Positions 55,344 through 64,000 of a stretch of DNA of 64,000 bases are shown here, piece after piece; the stretch's first letter is position 1, and the number at the start of each line of letters is the position of its first letter. The DNA lies in contig ML978190.1 in assembly GCA_010015745.1 (NCBI GenBank), forward strand, positions 77,022 through 141,021, read 5' to 3'. A program made the position numbers and the translations under genes. The notes beneath the pieces were generated by a model, which was not told where the DNA came from, made no database searches, and saw only the letters and a program-made list of their open reading frames with translations. The stretch comes from Setomelanomma holmii. Taxonomy: Eukaryota; Ascomycota; Dothideomycetes; Pleosporales; Phaeosphaeriaceae.

Positions 55344-55650
55344 TGTCGTCGCGGCAGAACTACATCACCGAGACCCATTTGCTCAACACGATATATATGG
55401 CATGCTAGCCTTGACCTCTGCTTCCGTAATCGCGCGCATCGTCGCCACACAAGTCGTACGTCCGAAACGATGGCTGCCACAGGATCTCTTCATCTACCTC
55501 GTCTACGCGATGTACATTGTATTAGCTGTCATGTATATCGTGGTAACTCTGTGGGAGCTAGTGATCCATACATATAAGGAAGAAGTTGAGGACTGTACTG
55601 ATGTTGTATTAGGTATGTATGTATGTATGTATGTATGTATGTATGTATGT
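55344..55650 (+). pseudogene. Fragment of a fungal rhodopsin-like (PTH11/SAT20-type) membrane protein
   Basis: A start-like segment (MSSRQNYITETHLLNTIY at about 55344) shifts frame into MLALTSASVIARIVATQVVR, then KRWLPQDLFIYLVYAMYIVL and AVMYIVVTLWEL. This is the first helices of the fungal integral membrane family with the RLYxR-x-x-DD-like loop (here PKRWLPQDLFIY). The frame then runs into a TATG microsatellite and stops. Only the N-terminal part is present, so this is a truncated remnant. Confidence 0.55.
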
Positions 55651-55651
55651 G
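55612..55651. repeat. (TATG)n microsatellite
   Basis: About nine tandem tetranucleotide units, reading as repeated MYVC codons on the plus strand. Confidence 0.95.
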
Positions 55652-55659
55652 TTGTTTAA

Positions 55660-57437
55660 CGTCCTATGAAAGCCTCCCAGGGGGCATGAAAGACGGGTAG
55701 CGCCCTGACTAGTCAGGTGCTCCTATTCTTTGGGTGTTGGCAGTGTGTGCAGTCTAGTAGGGTAATTTCCGCCAGTTGAAAAGACTCTATCTAGGTTCTA
55801 GGCCGTAGGGCCAGAGATGTGTTAAGCAATGAAGCAGAGCTCTTGTTCTAGGGCTAGTAGGCCTAGGGCGTTAGCGTTAAAGCTAGAGAAGGGGGTATAA
55901 AGATAACAAATAAGAGGGCTTGTATATTATGTTTCTTCTTGCAGAAGGGATAAGCAAGAGACTAATTAGCACACTTAAGCGGCCTCAGCTGCTTAGTGCT
56001 GTGCTTTGTAATGCTGCGACTTTAACAGAGTTACAAATAGGCAGCTTCGCCTGCTTATTGCTGTATTTTGGCGTGCTAGACTATTCTGGTAGATACCTGG
56101 GATTATCGCCGGCAGATTGATGTGAAGTACTTAGTGGTCTCCAAGAGTGTTTTGAAGTGTTCAGGCTCAGTAAGTAGAACCTTGAGGTATCTGACAGCCT
56201 CTTCAATGTTGCTTAGGGGGCTGAAGGGTCAGAGCGGCCACCTGCTAAAAGAGCGTCTTATCTTTCTGCAGAAGAGCATATGCTCAGGTGTTTTAAGTCG
56301 CCCACAAGAGCAGTTCAATTCAGCTGTGTTGTGTTTGAATTTGATGTGGTACTATGCAAAGTCCCCGTGTCGTGTCCAGATAGCCAGCAGATAGGCAAGG
56401 ATAGGGCGCGGCAGCGTCAGTTTGATTGGTGTCTTTGTGGTTTGATAGGGTAGTTCCTATTGCTAGTACTAGGCTGACATTTGCATCCGCTTTTGATCCC
56501 ACCAGCGCTGCCTAGCAGCGTTGAGCAGGGACTTAGCTATTGAACGTATCCCAGATGCTGTCAGTTCCGCGGCCATGCCATAAGGCTGGCTGGGTGCTTT
56601 TGCTTCAGTATCAGCAAGGCGGTCTGCTGCCTCATTCCTAATAATCCTAGTGTGGCCTGGCGACTAGCGCACTTGTATGTTAAAGACTACTATTGCTGTC
56701 TGGCACTTAAGGAATGCCCACTGTGACGATGTGGGAGCGTTGCCCCGTATACACCAGATAACTGACGTTGAGTCAATACACATCTATAGCCTGCGATGGC
56801 GATGAGGGGCTAGTCTAATAGCGTGCTGGAGACCTCTCCATGCACCTACTGCTTCGGCATCGAACACATAGGATTGGGGATTAAGTGACCCCCTCTCTGT
56901 GGCAATCTAGGTCTGGGCCTGGTATATAGCATAGCTATAGGTGACAAAGCGTTCGCTGTTAATGCGTTGTTCTGATCTATCAGAGAAGATGGTAACGTCT
57001 TAGTAGGTAAGAGTATCCTACTACTTTGTGAATAATTTAGCGGCCTCAGCCTTAGCTATACTGTTTGTTAGATCAGTGCGGCACCCTAGAGAGTAGTGCG
57101 GCGCTATGAGGGTGTGTCTAAGGGTAGTAGGGAGGATTATCCCAAGTCTCTAGACTTTGGATTGCGGCTTCTGTAAACCTCTAGCTCCCCTACCCCTCTG
57201 TAATACTGGGATTTTGATCCTAGCTGTAAGCGGGTGATTCTTGTCGACTGTCTGAAGATGCAGAGCAAATCTCAGCTTTGCTTCTTCTAACGCAATAAGT
57301 GCTGATGGTAAGCTAGCGTCTTGAAATAGTGCCTACTCTAGGTAGGTTTTCTATGCAGGGAGGATGGCGCGAGCCGCAATAGTAAGCGTCTGGTTAAGGG
57401 CTTTAAGGTGCCAGCTAATCCTAGTGCTAACTATAGG
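55660..57437 (-). mobile_element. LINE (Tad-like) fragment with RNase H and C-terminal Cys motif, decayed
   Basis: On the minus strand: an RNase H-like domain (TIFSDRSEQRINSERFVTYS; VFDAEAVGAWRGLQHAIRLA; IDSTSVIWCIRGNAPTSSQW; SPGHTRIIRNEAADRLADTE), followed by KRMQMSA..., RTRHGDFAWYHIKFKHNTAE and the cysteine motif CSCGRLKTPEHMLFCRK, which is typical of the 3' end of Tad-like non-LTR retrotransposons. Several TAG/TGA codons break the frame. Only the 3' part of the element is present before the gap at 57438. Confidence 0.75.
56676..56793. repeat. 118 bp duplicate, first copy (LINE RNase H part)
   Basis: Nearly identical to 57448-57565, with three differences, all transitions (A or T here versus G or C in the other copy). 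Confidence 0.9.
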
Positions 57438-57447
57438 NNNNNNNNNN
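57438..57447. other. Assembly gap (10 N)
   Basis: Immediately followed by the second copy of the 118 bp LINE segment, so the join is probably a scaffolded or misjoined repeat. Confidence 0.95.
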
Positions 57448-57565
57448 TATGTTAAAGACTGCCATTGCTGTCTGGCACTTAAGGAATGCCCACTGTGACG
57501 ATGTGGGAGCGTTGCCCCGTATACACCAGATAACTGACGTTGAGTCAATACACATCCATAGCCTG
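57448..57565. repeat. 118 bp duplicate, second copy (LINE RNase H part)
   Basis: Second copy of the segment at 56676-56793, directly after the N gap. Confidence 0.9.
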
Positions 57566-58424
57566 GATAGTCTTTGGGGCGCCTGCTAGTAGCTTCTTAG
57601 AGCCATCTTTTGTAAGATTATGGCCTAGTGTATCTATTGCTAGATGCTTAATAGCAGACGTTGTAGCATCCAGGGCCACCTCGACTGATGACCTTGCGGT
57701 CGTGGCACCAGCGGCAGACGAACCATATCTTCGGCATATCCGTACGGAGCGTAACACGGTAGCCGTGGCGAAAGGTCCAGCTTGAGCGCGGCCCAGCTGT
57801 AACGGGAGGCGGGCAGAAACAAGGTAGGCGGTCCCATCAGATGCCCTCCAGATCATCAGCAAAGCTACTAGGAAAGAGGCTATTAGCCTCTGCATCAATA
57901 GCCTCAGTTATAGCCGCAGTTGCGGCTTTGCTATCCTTCTCTAGCACAAAAATCGTGTCTTTATTCTGCGCGTCGCGTAGGCGCTCCTCAAACGTCGACG
58001 ACAACGTGCTCTGAGTAGCCTGGCTCTCGGCTAGATCTTTACGGGGCGATAAGCGTGTTAGCAGCAATATTTGCGTGTCGCTGAGTTTAATCAGTTGTGT
58101 AGCTGCACCTCTGCCTCTACCTCGAAGGCGCTTTAAAGAGGACGTAGCTGCTGTGCTAGCGGGGCGTTTTTGTAGGAGGCTTTGTGGCTTTAGGCAGCAT
58201 AACAATTCAATTAAAATAACAGAAAACGCGCCTGTATAGCAATCGTAGAGGCGTACATAGTTTCAATATTGCAGTAGCTAGGTGCATAACAGAGGCAAAA
58301 CAAAGATTAGACAGTAACTTAGCAGCTTACTAAGCAACCCATATTGTCACTCTACTAAACCTAGCAATTTCAGCTACCTGCGCCTCCTCACGTAATATAC
58401 ACCCTAAAGTATCAAGTCTTCAAG
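57566..58424 (-). mobile_element. Unclassified repeat-associated ORFs
   Basis: Two minus-strand frames look protein-like: 58205-57837 (FEERLRDAQNKDTIFVLEKD; AITEAIDAEANSLFPSSFAD) and 57898-57545 (ALDATTSAIKHLAIDTLGHN). They sit directly between a LINE fragment and a repeat that truncates a transporter gene, so they are probably part of a transposable element, but the family is not recognised. Confidence 0.4.
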
Positions 58425-58550
58425 CAAGTCAAGCAAGCCTCGCTCTTAGGCTTGACTTGCTTGCAAATTCACGAAATGCTAACTTGGCTTGACTTGCTTG
58501 AGAGTACCAAGTAAGCCTCAAGCAAGTCTCAAGTCGACTTGCTTGTTGAC
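58425..58550. repeat. Cluster of palindromic CTTGACTTGCTTG / CAAGCAAGTCAAG motifs
   Basis: The motif occurs in both orientations at least four times, and the cluster ends about 10 bp from the breakpoint in the sugar-transporter gene. It resembles subterminal repeats of a DNA transposon. Confidence 0.75.
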
Positions 58551-58560
58551 AACTGTGTGC

Positions 58561-59067
58561 AATACGTCCACGAACAGCGGGAGGAGCATTCTCAGAGACG
58601 AAAACAGGGGTGATAGCACTCATGCCTCCGATGCCCAAGCCAGCAGTTACGCGTCGACCATAGATCATGCCGATCTTATGATGCGCAGCGGTCTGGATGG
58701 CAGCACCGATGAGGAAGATGACCGAGTAGAACATGAGCGAGTATCTGCGACCAAAGCGTTCGTTGATGAAGGCAGCAGAGACTGCGCTGAAGAAACATAC
58801 GGCAGTCAGGAGTGACACAACGTTGGACGAGACATAGGCATTTTTGGCGTCCGCGAAACCAGATGATTCGGTTGGAAGGCCGAAATCCTTCTTGAATGCT
58901 TTCAGTGCAAGCACACTGCCCATAACTCCAGTGTCATATCCTGTGCCCAAGATGTTAGTCGGTTCTTATCGTAAGTTGAAAGCGCACGTACCGAAGAGTA
59001 GCGAGCCCAAATAGGCCACGCTTGTCAGGAGGTACACCCTGCGGTTCTTGAAAAATTTGGACGGCAT
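58561..59067 (-). pseudogene. Sugar-transporter (MFS) gene, 5' part only
   Basis: Two exons, 59067-58992 and 58940-58561, joined in frame by an intron (GTACGT to CACAG). The product starts MPSKFFKNRRVYLLTSVAYL, with GSLLFG-YDTGVMGSVLAL (first helix, a hallmark of sugar porters), then NVVSLLTAVCFFSAVSAAFI, the loop NERFGRRYSLM (GR[RK] signature), GAAIQTAAH, YGRRVTAGLGIGGMS and VFVSENAPPAVRGRI. After GRI (58561) homology stops and repeat sequence begins. About 150 of the usual ~530 residues remain. The intact gene would be a plasma-membrane hexose or quinate-type permease. Confidence 0.85.
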
Positions 59068-59689
59068 TTTGACGTTGTCCTTGGAGCGCGCTGAGGTGTC
59101 TAAACAGGCGACATCGAGGGCAGGACCAGCTGTTGAAGTAGGACGATCGACGGCAAATGAAAGGCGGATCGGCCTATGACTTCCCCAGAACGTACGTTGG
59201 GAGGGTCTGGAGAAGCGTATCAACCACAGAGCCCACCCGTCCTGTGGGTCGCTGGTGGATTCGGATGCAACTATCCTCCGCCAGTCAGCGACTGCTCCTC
59301 GGCATGTGGGGAAGATCCTACGGGCGCGGTGGCAGTTGGCGAAAAGGCAAGGAACTTCATATTGTTTGCGCAAGAGGCTCGCGATGTGGTTCAGGCATGC
59401 AGTTACACGTTGCGGCTCAATTAACGTAGCCAAGGTAGCTAAGTGACACTTTGATCGAATTCTTAATGCTTGGTGATGCTTGGTGCCGCTAACTGCGAAG
59501 TGTATCTGCGTCCTTTGAGTGGTGGAAATACAAGGGCCACGGGAAAATTGAGCTTCACGTAGTGGACGCTAGGCCACAAATGATAGTATCACGTGCCGTC
59601 ATCCTGCCCTCAACCATTCCCATGATGGTTGTCCATGACCGAGAGGAGTGCAGGTTACAATTATACGCATTTGTCACTATTAGACCGAG
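59068..59689. other. Intergenic between truncated transporter and P450 remnant
   Basis: No gene recognised. Short direct repetition gcttggtgatgcttggtgcc near 59466. Confidence 0.4.
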
Positions 59690-61340
59690 TTATATTTCCT
59701 GTGCAATCGACGTTGCGTCCTGAGCCTCTCTCCATACAAACTTGAACTGCGATTCCTTCTCGTCGTGTCTCTTTACAAATTGAACTTCTATATCCTGGTC
59801 CGGCTTCGGCATCGCATTCCACAGGTCTGCATTACGTTTCGTGGGCGCAACCCAAGCTCCAGTTGTGGGCACGAGATCGTACTGCAACACAACCATCGCG
59901 ACCAAGCTTAAGATGACATTGGTCGAGAAGTGCCTGCCAGGGCACGTTGTTACTCCTGCGCCGAACGGGCGGAAGGCTGATGTGCTGGAGAGATTTCTCT
60001 TGCTGTCCGAAGCCAGGAAGCGGCGATGATCAAAGACGTCTGCTGAGGCGCCCCAAATATCTTTGTTGTGATGGATGCTGCGTCCTGGTATCATCACGAT
60101 AGCATCCTTCTTTAGCAGGTATTGGTCTGCCAAAGTGGTATCGTGCTGAACTTGTTTGATATTGGTGACTGTGCCGTGGTAGCGAAGTGTCTCGTTCAGC
60201 ATCGCAACGAGATTTGGGCAGTGCGTTTTAATCCTGTCCAGGCTTAGAATCTTCCGCTTGGGAACGTAGCCGTCTGGATCTTCCACGAATACATCGGTGA
60301 GCTCTTGGCGGATTGTTTCCAGAGCTTGAGAGTCGGAGAATATCTGATACAGGAACCAGAAAGTAGTGTTGGCCCCACTGCTGAGCATCGCAAGTGAGGT
60401 CGCAATCTCCATCTTCGCAGTTTCTCCGGAAGCGAGGCCGGTGCGTAGGTTCAAATTGTACATTTCAGGTACCATAGAAAAGGCTTGCAGATGGCCGCCG
60501 GTTTCGAAGTACTTCCTGAATGCACCAATAACACGACCGCGGGCGTTGAGAGCACGTCGCGCTGTTATGCGTGGGAAGCGACAGTAAAGAAGGTGACTGA
60601 TGCCAGGGACGAAATCACTTATGATCCATTAGCTCATGGAAGCTTGATTTGCAACAACAAGGTGACATACTACCAACTTGACTCAATCATAGGGTCATCG
60701 ACGGATTCTCCGGGCCATATATCGCGCCGGTCAGCGCCAGGGTAAGCTCGTGTCGCAGAGTACCCAACATTGCTCCTTTCCTGTTGTCCGCGAAGCTATT
60801 TGGTAAGCTTGCACTGAGTCTATCCATGGCCGTTCGAGTGGCCGTATTGAGCGAAGGGCCAGAAAGCAAGTATTTGTGCACGCTCATGGTGAAAGCATTG
60901 CCATGCTTTCCAAATGCTTTGCGGAGGATACTTTGTGATTCAGCGTTTAAACCGCTGAAGAGCATTCCGAAGTCCAGCAGGTTGGGTACGAAAGTAGTCG
61001 CATTGGCCTTGCTTTGGATAATTTGGATGAGTTCCGGAGTGTGCAGAACATAGAGACGCTGGAATGGCATGCGTAACGTGTGTATGGAGGCACTATATCG
61101 GTCTCTGTTACTCACATATCAGCAATGACTTCATGAATTGAGTCATATAAGACCGATCTAAGGAATTCCAAGTAGCTTGCTCTATGCTTGAGGATGCCAC
61201 ATAATCCGTCGAAAAAAGGTATTGTCGAATCTAGAACTCGAGGTTCACGTTTGCTTTGGGTGCTGTGCAGGAGTATCTGTCCAAGAAGGTAGACAAGCAC
61301 ACCGATGACTACGGCTAAAGCGAGGATCGGATGCGTCCTA
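59690..61340 (-). pseudogene. Cytochrome P450, frameshifted, start codon not found
   Basis: The C-terminal part (60475-59690) is intact in one frame: I-helix region SLAMLSSGANTTFWFLYQIF, ExxR in MLNETLRYHG, then FDHRRFL and the haem loop FRPFGAGVTTCPGRHFS with the axial Cys. Upstream, an open stretch without ATG in frame encodes a membrane anchor (ILALAVVIGVLVYLLGQILL). A middle part (61115-60687) encodes TLRMPFQRLYVLHTPELIQI. After GPENP near 60705 the frame ends early (SMTL, then TGA). One base more in the GG run at 60703-60704 would continue it as VDDPMIESSW toward an intron and FVPGISHLLYCRFP. So either decay or sequence errors. The family resembles fungal CYP7-like P450s; substrate unknown. 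Confidence 0.7.
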
Positions 61341-63124
61341 ATAACGAGATGGGACAGATCGGCAAGAATGGATCGAGAGTATAGCGGTCGATTGGACGTG
61401 ATGATAAACAGTTGGACCGGCTAATAACGACAAGCCGTTGATATATTTGACTAGATTGGAGTATCTGTAGCGGCCGTTGAACGCCACATGGGAGGCCTCG
61501 AGCTTATATGCCCCATCGCTGATGGTCCAGGCTCGATCTGTTCCGTGAACAATTTCGTGATTCATGACTTGTTCGATGCTCGGCGAGAGCGAACAAGTGA
61601 TCACATCCCAAAACATCGTTTTCGATAGATTGTAAATTCATCACGAGGAGCATGTTGTCCTTGACATATACCGCATGCGTGTTGCCTGAGCCTGAACAGC
61701 GCGATGTCTATGCCGGTCGTCATCCTGGGCTCATTATCCCTGTCGCTTAATCCACTCGCTTAACTTTCGAGATACTAGCGCGCCGTTGGAGCCGGTACGA
61801 GATGCTGCGGACCGGGGCGTTAGCTTACATGTGGCTTTGTGGAAAATTAACGGTTATCCCGATCTCTTCAGCACCAATGAAGACTGTGCCGACGGAGCTT
61901 AGCGCCGTGAGGCTATGGTAAGTTGTGCTAAGCTTCTATACGGGTATAGACATGGAACAACGAAGTTTAGCATGGCAGCTTCGCCGACTACTTTGAGACT
62001 ATGTATCTCCTACTTGGGCATCGTACGCAAGAGTAGAAAAGAGCCAGGGTCATGACAAAGATCTGAGGTACTGACTAGAGAGAGGACCCTTGGCGGATGA
62101 GAACAAAGAGTCGGAGAAGCGAATAAAAACGTACACATGATACAAGCGAGCCAATTGATTAGGAGCTGTAAATCCCACTCACATGGCCTTAGTAACGGAT
62201 TTCTCGCTCCCGACCCAATTCAAACTCTACATGACGTTCAACATTCAGATTGGGATGAGACGCCGACGTCGCGTGCCTAAATTTGGAGGGGCGCTCTTGT
62301 GATTGCACTAATTATCGGATAGCGACACATGCGGGCGATGTCTCACCTCAGGAGACAGGCGATGGTGAAAGCTAATGAATGGGGCCAGGTGTGGGCAAGA
62401 GGAGGCGAAATGAGTGTTCTTGTGAGAAGGGTCGGCCCGATCAGAATCACCAGCATACTGGTAACGAGCGCGCTAACCTGCCTTGATCTAGCCTGGGTCA
62501 TGATATCGGTAACGCACCCTCTCCTTCTACACCTCCCTTCTCCAACATTGTCTACACTAACAAAGCCGGTCGCATGCCCTTCTCGGGCACCGAGACTTCG
62601 CATTTTGAGCAACAAACCGATGCCCGTGATGTCTTCTGAAGGATTGTTAGCGAGCAGCATTGCGCGCTCTGACTTCGTGTCTACTCCCAATGTCTCATCT
62701 GGTCTTCATACCCATCTATTTCTACGTCTACTCTTCATAAATGCGGCCCACACTTGTTGAATTCAAGAGTCGGGAAAGAGAAAATGGTACATTATGAGCA
62801 CCGTTTGCTGTGATTGCCTAGTGCCTGCGCGGTGCGAATGGTGCACTGGACGAAAGGCTCTGACCTCTGCTCGAGGTCGTCGTCGTCATGTTGCTCTTTC
62901 ACCTGCAATCTCTGCCTGATTGACGATTGAAATTATCCACGATAGCTCGCGCATGGCGCGCACGTGTATTTTCTTAGCAGTCCTTCTTTTCCAAATCTTC
63001 CCCTCACTGCCATCACCCTCAACTTCTATACAACAGTCACGACCCTAGAATCAACTTCCGACCCAACCTAAGGCCGCTCACGTCTTGTCGCACCAAAACA
63101 CCAAGGCACTTGGAGGCTACGGAC
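61341..63124. other. About 1.8 kb without a recognised gene
   Basis: Includes the upstream flank of the last gene (a CT-rich tract around 62985-63020 looks like a fungal promoter pyrimidine stretch). No motif, repeat or RNA gene recognised. Confidence 0.45.
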
Positions 63125-64000
63125 ATGAACGACCAGAACCAGTTCGTCAACGCTTACCTCCGCCAAGCTCTGGCGAACCTCCACGATGTGAACGTCATCC
63201 GCCATTTCGTCGGGTTTCCCTTGCTCGGAGTACCGCCCGCCCTAAACGAAGCAACAGTCATCTGCCCAGATATAGAATGGTGGCAGAAGGAGTAAGCAGA
63301 CCCCACAACACGAATTTCATGTGAGACATACACTGACTTCGTGCACCAATCTTTAGGCCCAAACCGACTACCGAAATCGGCGTCGCTGAATTGATGGTCA
63401 AGGGCGCCAAGCCGCAGGACCATGCTGAGAATATTCTGACTGGCATTCAAGTTGCGCATGCACGTAACTCGGAGCACGCGCATTTGCGCAACAAATTCAT
63501 AGGAGCTGGAGATCCAGAGAAGTTCTTCTTCGGCACCACCAAGTTCGTGACGATGGAGGAGGCAAAGGAGGTCATCTCTCAATCATTCCTTCGCCCACGC
63601 GTCGGCGGTGATGGCTCTTTCCAACCCATCATTCTGGTTGGCCATGCGGTCGACAACGAGTTTGAGCATATCAAGAAAATTTTCGGCGTTGATCTGCGCA
63701 GCTACGGCACCATTGTAAGTCTACAATAGCATCATGACGAGTACAACATAAATGCTGAATGCTTCTTTCACCAATAGGTCAAAGTTATCGACACTCAGGT
63801 TATGGCGAAGCAGGCTAATATCCGTGGACCGAAGGGTCCCTACATCGGTCTTCGCGATCTGCTCGAGCATTTCCACATCCATATTCACAATTTGCACACA
63901 GCAGGCAATGACGCTGCTGGCACTCTCATCGCTGCTGTTCTTCTTGCCGTGAAGGATGTCATATATCCAGGCATCGGCAACCGCAAACCGCCACAGCAAG
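63125..64000 (+). CDS. Gfd2/YDR514C-type DEDD exonuclease-fold protein (partial, runs off window)
   Basis: Three exons are visible (63125-63291, 63357-63714, 63778 to the window end) with GT-AG introns and consistent phases. The start MNDQNQFVNAYLRQAL was chosen as the first ATG after the pyrimidine-rich leader. RNase H-fold exonuclease motifs appear in order: VICPDIEWW..PKPTTEIGVAEL (motif I, D-x-E), ILVGHAVDNEFEHIKKIFGV (motif II, with Asp), DTQVMAKQAN and NLHTAGNDAAGTLIAAVLLA (motif III). This is the C-terminal domain shared by yeast Gfd2 and YDR514C and related to the fungal QIP exonuclease. The acidic residues are conserved, so 3'-5' exonuclease activity on nucleic acid is plausible. The C-terminus lies beyond the window. 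Confidence 0.8.

Noticed and set aside
62329..62760. 143-codon plus-strand frame
   Set aside because: No recognisable domain, Ser/Leu/Thr-rich composition and an equally long antisense frame; no evidence of a gene.

Overview
The window looks like chromosomal DNA of a filamentous ascomycete. Genes are split by short (about 50-110 bp) GT-AG introns with CTAAC/CTGAC-like branch sites, the gene set is typical of Pezizomycotina (fungal Argonaute, HET-NACHT-WD40 NLR, LysM protein, LaeA-type methyltransferase), and many nonsense codons in repeats and paralogs look like C-to-T (RIP-type) changes. A dothideomycete-like fungus is my best guess, but that is inference. There are two assembly gaps (18552-18706 and 57438-57447).

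Layout. 1-5900: decayed genes (an unknown protein, a BTB/POZ pseudogene) and an intact secreted four-LysM protein. 5.9-12.2 kb: a decayed coiled-coil ORF, then a divergent pair (SAM methyltransferase in nine exons and a cytochrome P450 in seven) resembling a small secondary-metabolism unit, then a conserved unknown protein. 12.5-28.1 kb is the housekeeping core: mL38 and uL4m of the mitochondrial ribosome (divergent), CSN5, ATG16, mitochondrial IF3, mitochondrial glutamyl-tRNA synthetase and a class A DnaJ (Ydj1/Mas5 type). Four of these genes serve mitochondrial translation. The core is interrupted at 17449-22409 by a block bounded by roughly 210 bp inverted repeats that carries one HET-NACHT-WD40 pseudogene.

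28.9-34.7 kb: an Argonaute pseudogene split by a complete 3.2 kb hAT transposon (30141-33350) with 29 bp perfect terminal inverted repeats and an 8 bp near-identical target-site duplication. 35-52 kb: a coiled-coil/cysteine-rich protein, a small coiled-coil protein, a minisatellite, a capsule-type glycosyltransferase, a short-chain dehydrogenase with a frameshift and no ATG, a small unknown gene, an unknown gene with a decayed paralog 3 kb away, a four-helix membrane protein and a secreted FAD-linked oxidase. 52.6-61.4 kb is a repeat-rich graveyard: a pogo/Fot1 transposase pseudogene, a membrane-protein fragment ending in a (TATG)n microsatellite, LINE (Tad-like) RNase H fragments, a sugar-transporter gene cut off by a repeat, and a frameshifted P450. 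The window ends inside a Gfd2/YDR514C-type DEDD exonuclease-fold gene.

Exon boundaries were derived by hand from splice motifs and reading-frame arithmetic. Function calls rest on motif recognition only; no database search was possible.
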